64,000 nucleotides of DNA, from NCBI RefSeq assembly GCF_000147815.2, contig NC_015957.1:4898001-4962000 (forward strand). The letters run 5' to 3'. The translations under genes and the position numbers were made by a program. This DNA is from Streptomyces violaceusniger Tu 4113. GTDB lineage: Bacteria; Actinomycetota; Actinomycetes; Streptomycetales; Streptomycetaceae. A model generated the notes under the pieces. That model saw only the letters and a program-made list of their open reading frames with translations. It was not told the DNA's origin and did not search any database. Positions 35,367-43,126 of the stretch are shown here, piece after piece. Each line of letters begins with the position of its first letter. Position 1 is the first letter of the stretch.

Positions 35367-35795
35367 ATGTCCGCCCTGAACAAGAAGGTCGCGACCGCCG
35401 CCATGCTCGGCGTCTCCGCCTCCGCCGCCGACGAGTGGAAGGGAGCGAGCCCGCGGCGCGCCCGTCCTCATCGCCCGCTTCGTCGTCCGACCTGAACTCC
35501 GGCTTCACCGACGGCACTTACCGTGCGACGGGCTGGTACGGCGGCCAGCCCTCCAGCATCGATGTGACAGTCACCCTCGACGACGACATCATCACCGACG
35601 TCGAGGTCACCCCGAACGCGACGATTCCGACCTCGCTTGACTACCAGGAACGCTTCACCGAGGCCATCGCCGAGATCGTCGTCGGCACGGAACATCGACG
35701 AGGTGCGGGTCTCCCGCGTGGCGGGTTCCAGCGGTACCCCTGACGGCTGCAATGACGCCCTCGACCGGATCAAGGCCGAGGCGTCGAATGACGGC
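35367..35795 (+). pseudogene. Second FMN-binding domain gene, decayed copy
   Basis: Clearly paralogous to the gene at 32983. The start MSALNKKVATAAMLGVSASA with RBS AAGGAGAA is intact, but the lipobox is deleted. The frame breaks near 35430, resumes as TDGTYRATGWYGGQPSSIDV, breaks again near 35690, and ends with RVSRVAGSSGTPDGCNDALD. With at least two frameshifts and a missing lipid-anchor Cys it cannot be functional. It runs into an MFS fragment without a stop. Confidence 0.8.
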
Positions 35796-35797
35796 GG

Positions 35798-36035
35798 CGG
35801 CATGGTGCTGCTCGTCTTGCTCGACACCGGCAGTGAGTATGCCGCTCACGTGCTGCCCGCGCTCATCGTGCTCGGCCTCGGCCTGGGAACCATCATCGTG
35901 ATGTCCATTCAGCTCGGAACCCACGGTATCGAGCCCACCGACGAGGGCGTGGCTTCCGCAACTGCCAACGCCTCGCAGCAGTTCGGCGGCGCAGTGGGGA
36001 CGGCGCTGCTGAACACGGTCGCCGCCTATGCCTGA
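35798..36035 (+). pseudogene. C-terminal region of an MFS (DHA2) transporter
   Basis: In the frame following the FMN-binding remnant, about 78 codons encode HVLPALIVLGLGLGTIIVMS and ATANASQQFGGAVGTALLNT, the late helices and conserved SQQFGGAVGTALLNT loop of DHA2 exporters. It is cut at both ends; the stop at 36035 falls within the opposite-strand PAS/SpoIIE remnant. No regulator or start is associated. Confidence 0.68.
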
Positions 36036-36950
36036 CACGCGCCCGGCAAAGCCCGCATCGCGCCCTCACGACGCGGGGCCTGGCGTTCGGTGAGGGCGCG
36101 GGCCTGGGAGACCAGTGCCGGGTCGGTGGGCAGTTCCCACAGGGCGACCCGGTCCGCTTCCAGAGCCCGGGGGCGGGCAAGGAGCAGAGCCGCGTCGTCC
36201 CGGCGGCGGTCCGACCCCGGGGAGGCCACCACGGCATCGCCAAGCTGCTCCAGCGGCCGGTCGGGGGCGGCTACGGTACGGGCCAGCCGGTCGAGCCCGA
36301 TGTCGATGTCCTGCCCCGGGGCCTCGATGAGGCCGTCGGTGATGTCGACGTACGTCTGGCACATTCCCAGAAGGGCCCCGGCCGGGTCGGTCAGCCGGCA
36401 GGGGCACCCGGACCACGCACGCTCATGATCCGGATCCGTCGGAAGGCGGCCACGCACGTGGAAGTCGACCACTGGCTCACCGGTGCCCGCACCCGACACA
36501 GGAGTTCCTCGATCGCCGTGAGGTTGAAATCGGGTGTGTCGTCACCGATGCGTCGGCCGATCAGCCGCTCCGCGGGGACGCCGCTGTCGCGCACCGCCGT
36601 GGCGTTCACGCTCCGGTATCTCAGCTCATCGTCCATGAGGGTCACAGAAATCGAGGACTGGCTGAACAGCGCTTCCAAGATCGCCCGGTCGACCCTCTCC
36701 TGCTCCGCCTCCTGCGCGTCGCGGGCGTCGACAAGCCAGCCGGCCCGGCCGACCTCGCAGAGCACCGGGCGCACGCGCAGCGCCACCTTCACCTCGTGCC
36801 CGTCGCGGTGCCTCAGGCCCAGCAGCACACCGTACCAACCGTGCCCAGCCGAAGACCGTTCCCATGCGGTCAGCACCGTTTCGCGGTCCCCTGGGGCGGC
36901 CAGCGGATTCCCCTGTCCCCACGAGAAGAGAATCCAGCTCGGAGCAGTGG
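36026..36950 (-). pseudogene. PAS-domain SpoIIE-type phosphatase, spliced by deletion and frameshifted
   Basis: The minus strand encodes a PAS region (AWERSSAGHGWYGVLLGLRH, EVKVALRVRPVL), a second PAS (LFSQSSISVTLMDDELRYRS) and its C-terminus (LLGMCQTYVDIT). It then jumps into the end of a SpoIIE/PP2C domain (TDGLIEAPGQDIDIGLDRLA, DDAALLLARP) and the start of an anti-sigma-type ATPase (ALWELPTDPALVSQARALTE), stopping at 36026. The GAF and most of the phosphatase domain are missing. A frameshift lies near 36475. Intact relatives dephosphorylate anti-anti-sigma factors. Confidence 0.75.
36762..36796. repeat. 35-bp direct repeat, copy 2
   Basis: Identical to 33467-33501. Here it is in the coding frame of the PAS region, so this is the parental copy. 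The 3.3 kb between the two copies holds the ROK remnant, the TA-like cassette and the decayed FMN-binding gene. Confidence 0.75.
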
Positions 36951-37061
36951 AACCCGGCGTCCACCCGAGACGACACCCGGCCGTCGACGGAGTCGGGGGC
37001 CCGTTTCGTTGTCGCTGGCCGAGGGTGGGCAGGCTGAAGGGCCCATCAGAAAAGATCGAGG

Positions 37062-37090
37062 CTAGTAACATTGCGGGACTACTTTTGACT
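37062..37090 (+). promoter_or_regulatory. Promoter/operator region of the HxlR gene
   Basis: CTAGTAACA (37062-37070) and GACTACT (37078-37084) form an imperfect inverted repeat (TAGT/ACTA) resembling the stronger site at 37686-37706. TTGACT (37085-37090) could be a -35 box. Autoregulation by the HxlR protein is likely. Confidence 0.4.
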
Positions 37091-37126
37091 TAAAACTACC
37101 ACCGGGATCACCGGGGAGGAGAAGCA

Positions 37127-37642
37127 GTGTCTGACCAGGGGAGTCACGTCACCTTCCAGCATGGGCAGGAGTTCCTGGCCGCGATCTCCGAGCGCTGGAA
37201 CTACCAGATCCTGCGGGAGGTGTTCTTCGGTGTTGGCCGCTTCGGCGAGATCAAGCGGGCTCTGGGTATCTCGGCGAACATCCTCACCGCGCGCCTCAAC
37301 GGCCTGACGGAGTTGGGCCTGCTCACCAAGCGCGCCTACCGCTCCGACAAGCCGTGGTACGAGTACCAGCTCACCGACAGCGCCCGCGAGCTTGTCGTCC
37401 CCGCCATCGCGGCCATCACGCGGTGGGCCGAAACCTATGCGACCGATACCGACGTCACGCACCACCCGCTGATGCACACGACGTGCGGCAACCCGACCAG
37501 TCCGTACCTCGCGTGCAGCAGCTGCCATCAGCCGGTCGAGGCTTCGACCCTGCGGCCGACGTCCACCGAGGAAGGCGGTGCCGGTCAGCGCGAGGGGTCC
37601 GCTTCCGCGGCGCCGGGCGGTCACGGTTCGAGCTCCCACTGA
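37127..37642 (+). CDS. HxlR family transcriptional regulator
   Basis: 171 residues from a GTG with GGGGAGGAGAA upstream. HTH: AISERWNYQILREVFFGVGR, FGEIKRALGISANILTARLN, wing PWYEYQLTDSARELV. The usual N-terminal Cys of HxlR is absent (FQHGQEF instead), but the tail has a CxxC (LACSSCHQP) and another Cys in TTCGNP that could sense metal or redox. It precedes the alpha/beta hydrolase and SnoaL-like genes by 100 bp, with a strong palindrome between, so it probably controls them. Confidence 0.9.
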   Translation: MSDQGSHVTFQHGQEFLAAISERWNYQILREVFFGVGRFGEIKRALGISANILTARLNGLTELGLLTKRAYRSDKPWYEYQLTDSARELVVPAIAAITRWAETYATDTDVTHHPLMHTTCGNPTSPYLACSSCHQPVEASTLRPTSTEEGGAGQREGSASAAPGGHGSSSH

Positions 37643-37668
37643 TCACCTCGATCTGAAGGCGGGCAGGC

Positions 37669-37706
37669 CTAGTAGCGTTTTGGAACTAGTAGCGTTACGC
37701 TACTAG
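37669..37706. promoter_or_regulatory. HxlR-type operator before the hydrolase/SnoaL operon
   Basis: CTAGTAGCG (37686-37694) and CGCTACTAG (37698-37706) form a perfect 9-bp inverted repeat with a 3-bp spacer, preceded by an extra half-site CTAGTAGCG at 37669-37677 in direct orientation, 17 bp away. It lies 35 bp upstream of the hydrolase ATG. Confidence 0.7.
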
Positions 37707-37741
37707 CAACTGAACGTTTCCTTGGTCATGGAGGACCGATC

Positions 37742-38590
37742 ATGACGACGAACTGGCTCGAAGGGGTTACCGAGAAGCTGATCCCCACCTCACTGGGTCT
37801 GATCAACGTGCGTGTCGGCGGCCGTTCCGACGGCCCCGCCATGGTGTGCTGGCCGAGCCTGATGATGGACGGCACCATGTGGCAGTACCAGTACGAGCAC
37901 TTCGCCCCGACCCACCGCGTTGTGCTCATCGACAGCCCCGGACACGGCAAGTCCGACGCGCTGCGCAAGATCATCGATCTCAAGGACTGCTCCGACGTGC
38001 TCGTCGAGATCCTCGACGCGCTCGGCATCGACAAGTGCATTCTGGTGGGCAACAGCTGGGGCGGCATGCTCGCCGGGGTCTTCCCGGCCCACTACCCGCA
38101 GCGGACCGCGGCGGCGATCGGCATCAACTGCACCGCCTCCCTGCCCACGACCGTCGAGAGCATCTGGGCCACCGCACTGTCCACGTTCCTCTCGCTGCAC
38201 TCGAAGATGCCGCCGCTGGCTGCCAAGGCCGCCCGCGCCGCCTTCGCCGGCCCCACCGCCGAGGCCACCAACCCCGAGTTCACCGAGTTCACCGAGTTCG
38301 TGCTGCGCGACGACCCGAAGTCGGTGGCGTGGGCGCTGCGCAGCATCCTCATAGGCCGCAAGGACGAGCACCGCCGCCTGAACACCATCGGGAACGTGCC
38401 TGTCCTGATCATCGCCGGCGAGGAGGACAGCCAGTTCCCTGTGCACGTGGTGCGGAAGATGGCGGACGCCATCGAGGGCAGCACTTTCCGTGTGCTCCAG
38501 CACACCGCCCACCTCGCCGCCCGCGAGAACCCCGAGGGTGTCAACGCCGAGATCGACGCCTTCCTTGCCGCTCTGCCCGCCACGGTCTGA
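37742..38590 (+). CDS. Alpha/beta hydrolase
   Basis: 282 residues of canonical alpha/beta-hydrolase fold: VVLIDSPGHGKSDA after strand 4, nucleophile elbow LVGNSWGGM (Ser), acidic residue in IAGEEDSQFP and catalytic His in LQHTAHLAARENPEGVN. The lid region is about 70 residues. Similar enzymes are C-C bond hydrolases, lactonases and esterases; the target is not evident. Cytoplasmic. A SnoaL-like gene follows 14 bp downstream, and both lie behind the HxlR operator. Confidence 0.9.
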   Translation: MTTNWLEGVTEKLIPTSLGLINVRVGGRSDGPAMVCWPSLMMDGTMWQYQYEHFAPTHRVVLIDSPGHGKSDALRKIIDLKDCSDVLVEILDALGIDKCILVGNSWGGMLAGVFPAHYPQRTAAAIGINCTASLPTTVESIWATALSTFLSLHSKMPPLAAKAARAAFAGPTAEATNPEFTEFTEFVLRDDPKSVAWALRSILIGRKDEHRRLNTIGNVPVLIIAGEEDSQFPVHVVRKMADAIEGSTFRVLQHTAHLAARENPEGVNAEIDAFLAALPATV

Positions 38591-38604
38591 TCGGGAGTCC
38601 ACAC

Positions 38605-39003
38605 ATGGAAGACAACGCACGGGCGACGGCCGTGCCCGGCTGGGTCCTGAAGTTCATGGATGCCATCGACACCCTGGAGTTCGGCGAGGGCTTCGCGCCG
38701 CTGACCGAGGACACCGACATGTTCTTCGGCACCGCACACCTTCACGGCGTCGATGCCATCAAGGCGTTCTTCGTCAAGATCGACGAGCCGCTGATCATCA
38801 CCCATGAGGTCCTGGAGTTCTGGTCCGCGGGCGACGGCGTCCGCCTGCTGCGCGGCGAGGCGACGATGGCCAAGAAGAGCGATCCGGACCAGGTGGTGCG
38901 GGCTCCGTTCATGCACATCTTCTACCTCGACCAGGAAGAGCCGGTCCGCATCCGGACACTCCGCGTCACCGCGGGACCGCTTGAGACCGACGCCGTGATG
39001 TGA
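38605..39003 (+). CDS. SnoaL-like/NTF2-fold protein
   Basis: 132 residues with the NTF2-like pattern: a first helix (WVLKFMDAIDTLEFGEGFAP), GVDAIKAFFVKI, then strands LLRGEATMAKK and APFMHIFYLDQEEPVRIRTL. The fold includes polyketide cyclases, isomerases and dehydratases as well as non-catalytic proteins. It is the last gene of the HxlR-controlled unit, closed by a strong hairpin at 39054-39091. A role beside the hydrolase in processing one small molecule is likely but unproven. Confidence 0.8.
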   Translation: MEDNARATAVPGWVLKFMDAIDTLEFGEGFAPLTEDTDMFFGTAHLHGVDAIKAFFVKIDEPLIITHEVLEFWSAGDGVRLLRGEATMAKKSDPDQVVRAPFMHIFYLDQEEPVRIRTLRVTAGPLETDAVM

Positions 39004-39053
39004 CCTCGCTCCGGGGTCTGCCGGCGAGTGCCCCGGGCCCCGGAACCGAGGAT

Positions 39054-39091
39054 GGCGAGACCGGACAGGACGAGCACTGTCCGGTCTCGCC
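39054..39091. terminator. Strong terminator after the hydrolase/SnoaL operon
   Basis: GGCGAGACCGGACAG (39054-39068) and CTGTCCGGTCTCGCC (39077-39091) form a perfect 15-bp stem with an 8-nt loop, 50 bp after the SnoaL-like stop codon. It separates the HxlR unit from the MarR-controlled operon. Confidence 0.85.
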
Positions 39092-39255
39092 TCACTGCGG
39101 GGATCGGCCGACGATCCCCCGCAGGGACCACGACGCCCGCCACAGGGGGCGGCGGGGCGAGGGCTGCTTCGGGGTGCCCGCCCCGGCGCAGGCGCGAACC
39201 CACCCGAGCCAGCACTACCAGCATGCTTGTATTCGACTTCGCTCGCTTATATTGT

Positions 39256-39269
39256 GTAAGCATGCTTAC
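39256..39269. promoter_or_regulatory. MarR-type operator before the catabolic operon
   Basis: GTAAGCATGCTTAC is a perfect 14-bp palindrome. Close variants occur at 46365-46378 and 46384-46397, between the marR gene and the flavin reductase at the far end of the cluster. A partial AGCATGCTT also lies at 39220-39228. The shared site is strong evidence that one regulator controls both ends. Confidence 0.75.
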
Positions 39270-39315
39270 GGACGGGCGAATTTCAGGTTCCCTCACCGCG
39301 AAGGTCGGTCAATGA
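39262..39315 (+). CDS. Possible 17-residue leader peptide overlapping the Ldh-type gene
   Basis: An ATG inside the palindrome opens a 17-codon frame (MLTDGRISGSLTAKVGQ) whose TGA overlaps the next ATG by 4 bp. The reductase gene at 46390 also begins with ATGCTTAC inside the same motif, so a leaderless transcript starting near this point is conceivable. It may instead be chance; there is no independent evidence of translation. Confidence 0.3.
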   Translation: MLTDGRISGSLTAKVGQ

Positions 39316-40304
39316 CGACTCTGTCCCTTCCCGACGCCCGCGCACTCGTCGCGGCCGCGCTGACCACATGCGGTTATTCCGCCACCGACGTCGAGACCAT
39401 CGCCGACCACCTGCTCGACTGCGAACTACGCGGGCTGTCCTTCGGCGGGCTCGCCCGCGCGCTGTCCATAGCGGAGCGACGACGCACAACCGAGAGGCCG
39501 CCGCAGCCGATCCGGATCGTGGCCCAGACGCCGGTGTCCGCCACCGTGGACGGCGGCGACCAGGTGGGCTACCTCGTCGGCATGCACGCACTGGAGCTTG
39601 CCGTGGCGAAGGCCCACGCCCAGGGAGTCGCTGTCGTCGGCGCACGTAACACCTGGTACACCGGGATGTTCTCGTACTACCTCGAAAAGGCCGCGGCAGT
39701 CGGCCTCGCCGGGATGGTCGCGGGCAGCGGGCCGGCGGTGGTGGCCCCGCACGGCGGCACCGAGGGCCGGTTCGGCACCAACCCGATCGCGTTCGGTTTC
39801 CCGGCCACCCCGGCTCCCGTCATCTGGGACATCGGCACCTCCACCGTGATGTACGGGGAGGCGAAGCTGAAGGCGCGGCTCGGGGAGAAGCTGGCTTCCG
39901 GCCATGCCTACGACGCGGCCGGAGCCCCGACGCTCGACCCGGCCGCCGCGCTCGAGGGCGCGTTCGGCGTGTGGGGCGGCCACAAGGGCTCGGGGCTCGC
40001 TCTGGTCGTCCAGTTGCTCGGCATGATGTCAGGCGCCGCTGCTGATCCGTCCGGTGTTTCGGATTGCGGCTTCTTCATCGTGCTGTTCGATCCCGGTGCG
40101 CTCACCGACGCTGGCGACTACCGCCGACGGGTCGCGGCCTTCGCCGAATCGGTCCGCGCCACTCGTCCCGTCCAGGGCGGCAGCCCGGTCCGGGTGCCGT
40201 TCGACCGCTCGGTGGACTGCCGGGACGAGACGCTCCGGCGCGGCACCATCGACGTGCCCGAAGCGGTGGTCACGGCCTTGCGCCGGGAGGCCGCAGGTGT
40301 CTGA
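39312..40304 (+). CDS. Malate/L-lactate (Ldh-family) dehydrogenase
   Basis: 330 residues of the NAD(P)-dependent malate/lactate/ureidoglycolate dehydrogenase type, distinct from classical LDH: DHLLDCELRGLSFGGLARAL, MHALELAVAKAHAQGVAVVG, GRFGTNPIAFGFP, WDIGTSTVMYGEAKLKARLG and WGGHKGSGLALVVQLL. Such enzymes oxidise 2-hydroxy acids. The ATG at 39312 has GAAGG 8 nt upstream. It is the first full gene of the operon and has a 144-bp gap before the flavin monooxygenase. Its substrate is presumably a hydroxy acid of the unknown pathway. Confidence 0.88.
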   Translation: MTTLSLPDARALVAAALTTCGYSATDVETIADHLLDCELRGLSFGGLARALSIAERRRTTERPPQPIRIVAQTPVSATVDGGDQVGYLVGMHALELAVAKAHAQGVAVVGARNTWYTGMFSYYLEKAAAVGLAGMVAGSGPAVVAPHGGTEGRFGTNPIAFGFPATPAPVIWDIGTSTVMYGEAKLKARLGEKLASGHAYDAAGAPTLDPAAALEGAFGVWGGHKGSGLALVVQLLGMMSGAAADPSGVSDCGFFIVLFDPGALTDAGDYRRRVAAFAESVRATRPVQGGSPVRVPFDRSVDCRDETLRRGTIDVPEAVVTALRREAAGV

Positions 40305-40448
40305 GGACGGCGCTCGCCGGCTCGGAGTTGGCCACCGCCCGGGCCGAACTGCGGACACGCCGGCCGCACCATTTCGCCCGGCACGAGGCCTGGCTCGCCC
40401 GCCCGCCCCGCTCCCGTAACGGATTCCACGCAGAAAGCTGAGGAAGCC

Positions 40449-41477
40449 ATGATCGAATTCTTCACGGGGCTGCAGCCCCTTCAGGCTGGCGAGACCGATC
40501 CCGACCGAATGATCTCCAGGATCAAGGAACTGGACCGCTCGAAGGCCATTGACCGGGTCCTCGTCGGATACTCCTCCACCTGGCCGCACAACCACGCCAC
40601 CGCACCGTTCGCGCTTGCGGCGTCGGAGAAGTTCTCGCCCATCGTCGCGCACCGCCCCGGGGTTATGGCGCCGGTGGCCGCCGCGCGCTACTTCGCCACC
40701 CTCGACGTGCTGGCCCGCGGGAGGCTCGCCGTCAACGTGGTCGTCGGCGGCTCCGACAAGGATCTGCGACGTGAGTCGGACGACCTGCCCAAGGCCGGAC
40801 GGTACCGGCGGGCGGTCGAGTACCTCGACCTCGTGCGCCGCGCCTGGACCGAAACCGAGCCCTTCGACCACCACGGCGAGTACTACACGGCCGAGGCGGT
40901 GAAGCTGCAGACCAAGCCGGTGCAGGGCCAGGTGCCGATCTTCATGGGGGGCGAGAGCGCCGACGCCGTCGACTTCGGCGCCCGCCACGCCGACCTGTAC
41001 ATGCTCTGGGGGGAACCGTTCGCCGGCACGAAGGAACGCATCGACCAGGTCACCGCGGCGGCCCAGAGCTATGACCGCCCGATGCGGTTCTCGCTGAGCC
41101 TGCGCCTGTTCATCGGTGACACCGACGAAGACGCCTGGGCCCAGGCCCGTGCCGTGGAGCGGCAGATCGCCGAGGCCGCCGGAACGTCGACCTTCCTGCG
41201 CTCGTCGTCGACCGACACCTCCGTCGGGCGGCAACGGGCGCTCGCGCTCACCGACCACGAGTTGCACGACGACTGCTTCTGGACCGGGCTGACCAAGCTC
41301 CTGGGCGGCTTCGCCAACTCCCAGGCGCTGGTCGGCACGGAGGAGCGCATCCTGGACACCCTCGGCCGGTACCGGGACCTCGGAGTCGACACGTTTCTCG
41401 TGACGACTGGCGCGGAAGCGGCGTGGGACCCGTCGTTGGAGGGTTTCCTGGCCCGGGCGAAGAAGGAGCTGGCATGA
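40449..41477 (+). CDS. LLM-class flavin-dependent monooxygenase (SsuD-like)
   Basis: 342 residues of luciferase-like TIM barrel. SPIVAHRPGVMAPVAAARYF, LARGRLAVNVVVGGSDKDLR, YLDLVRRAWTETEPFDHHGE and PIFMGGESADAVDFGARHAD match alkanesulfonate-monooxygenase relatives that use reduced FMN from a separate reductase. A flavin reductase lies 4.9 kb downstream under the same operator type. Whether the enzyme cleaves C-S, oxidises a ring or does a Baeyer-Villiger reaction is unknown. Its stop overlaps the CoA-ligase start by 4 bp (ATGA). Confidence 0.93.
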   Translation: MIEFFTGLQPLQAGETDPDRMISRIKELDRSKAIDRVLVGYSSTWPHNHATAPFALAASEKFSPIVAHRPGVMAPVAAARYFATLDVLARGRLAVNVVVGGSDKDLRRESDDLPKAGRYRRAVEYLDLVRRAWTETEPFDHHGEYYTAEAVKLQTKPVQGQVPIFMGGESADAVDFGARHADLYMLWGEPFAGTKERIDQVTAAAQSYDRPMRFSLSLRLFIGDTDEDAWAQARAVERQIAEAAGTSTFLRSSSTDTSVGRQRALALTDHELHDDCFWTGLTKLLGGFANSQALVGTEERILDTLGRYRDLGVDTFLVTTGAEAAWDPSLEGFLARAKKELA

Positions 41478-43117
41478 CGCCCACCATCGCCCGGGGCAAT
41501 GGCGCCCCGGGCCTGGAGAGCTTCTCCGATCTCGCCGACGGCACGGTCGGCGGCCTCATCGCCGCCCGCGCCGAAGAACATCCGGACAAGCCCGCGCTGG
41601 TCTTCGAGGACAGCGAACTGGCCTACGGCGCACTCGACGCGGCGGTCACAGACGTGGCGCGCGGTCTCCTCTCGGTAGGTGCCGCCCCGGGCAGCTCGGT
41701 GGGGATCCTCCTGCCCAACCGGCCCGAATACCTGCTCGCCTGGCTCGGAGCGGCCCGTGCCGGCCTCATCGAGGTCCCGATCAACACCGCCTACAAGGGC
41801 TCCTTCCTCGACCACGCGATCCGCAGCACCGGTGTGCGCGTGCTGGTCACCGACGCGGCCCTGCTGGAACTCGTCGCCGACCTGCCCGAAATACCACCGA
41901 CACTCAAGACTGTCGTGCTGATGGACGGCGACCGGCCCCACCGCATCCCGCCTGCGGTGACGGTACAGACCTGGAACGACCTGCTCGCAGTCGGCGATCC
42001 GGTGGCGGACCTCCCCGGCGTCGCGCCTAAGGACCCGGTCGCGACCATGCTCACGTCCGGAACGACCGGGCGGAGCAAGGGCGTGGTGTACCCGCACCTG
42101 ATGCAGCTGGTCGCCGCGCGCGAGTGCGCGGTGCAGATGGCCACGACCGCCGATGAGCGGCTCTACACATGTCTACCGCTGTTCCACGGTGCCGCGCAGA
42201 TCAACATATCCATGCACGCCTTCTACGCGGGGGCCACCGTGGTCCTCGGGCGCCGGTTCAGCGCCAGCAGGTTCTGGGACGAACTGCGCACCCACCGGGT
42301 CACCCAGTTCAACGCTCTCGGCTCTGTTCTGCCGATGCTCCTGGCGCAGCCCCCGTCCGACCGCGATCGCGACCACCGGGCGACGAAGGTGTTCGCCGCA
42401 CCCGCCCCGCCCCAAGTGCTCCACCCCTTCGAGGAGCGCTTCGGCGTACACGTCGTCGAGGGCTACGGGCTCACCGAGATCAAGAACGTTCTCTACAACC
42501 CCCTTGGCGCCCGGAAGGTCGGCTCGCTGGGCCTGCCCACCGAATCGTCCCTCCTGGAGATCCACGACGAGTTCGGGAACCGTGCCGCGCCGGGCCAGGC
42601 CGGGGAGATCGTGTACCGGCCCCGCCTTGCGAACATCATGTTCTCCGGCTACCACCGCGATCCCGAAGCGACGCTCGCGACCATGAAGGATCTCTGGTGG
42701 CACACCGGCGACCTGGGCTACACCGACGAAGACGGCTACTTCTACTTCATCGACCGCAAGAAGGACGCCCTGCGTCGCCGCGGCGAGAACATCTCCTCCC
42801 ACGAGGTCGAGTCGGTCCTGCTGGCCTACCCCGGCATCGTGGCCGCTGCCGCCGTCGGCACGCCGTCGGAGCTGGGCGAGGACGAGGTCCTCGCCGTCGT
42901 GCAGCTCGAACCCGGCCACGAGCCGGACCACACGGGCCTGTTCGCTCACTGCGACCGGTCGATGCCGCACTTCATGGTCCCCCGCTACTACCGCTTCGTG
43001 GACCGGCTTCCCGTCACACCCAACGGCAAGGTGCGCAAACACCAGTTGCGTGACCGGGGGAGCGCCGATGCCTGGGACGCGCTCGCCGCCGGGCTCAAGC
43101 CCACCCGCCACGCCTGA
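41474..43117 (+). CDS. AMP-dependent acyl-CoA ligase
   Basis: 547 residues of the ANL superfamily. Motifs are MLTSGTTGRSKGVVYPH, GYGLTEIKNVLYNPL, WWHTGDLGYTDEDGYFYFID, RRRGENISSHEVESVL and the catalytic Lys in PNGKVRKHQL. The layout is nearest to carnitine/crotonobetaine or medium-chain acid CoA ligases (CaiC-like). It would activate a carboxylic acid made by the monooxygenase or dehydrogenase. It is translationally coupled to the LLM gene upstream and is followed 9 bp later by the HMG-CoA-lyase-like gene. Confidence 0.94.
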   Translation: MTPTIARGNGAPGLESFSDLADGTVGGLIAARAEEHPDKPALVFEDSELAYGALDAAVTDVARGLLSVGAAPGSSVGILLPNRPEYLLAWLGAARAGLIEVPINTAYKGSFLDHAIRSTGVRVLVTDAALLELVADLPEIPPTLKTVVLMDGDRPHRIPPAVTVQTWNDLLAVGDPVADLPGVAPKDPVATMLTSGTTGRSKGVVYPHLMQLVAARECAVQMATTADERLYTCLPLFHGAAQINISMHAFYAGATVVLGRRFSASRFWDELRTHRVTQFNALGSVLPMLLAQPPSDRDRDHRATKVFAAPAPPQVLHPFEERFGVHVVEGYGLTEIKNVLYNPLGARKVGSLGLPTESSLLEIHDEFGNRAAPGQAGEIVYRPRLANIMFSGYHRDPEATLATMKDLWWHTGDLGYTDEDGYFYFIDRKKDALRRRGENISSHEVESVLLAYPGIVAAAAVGTPSELGEDEVLAVVQLEPGHEPDHTGLFAHCDRSMPHFMVPRYYRFVDRLPVTPNGKVRKHQLRDRGSADAWDALAAGLKPTRHA

Positions 43118-43126
43118 GGAAACGCC

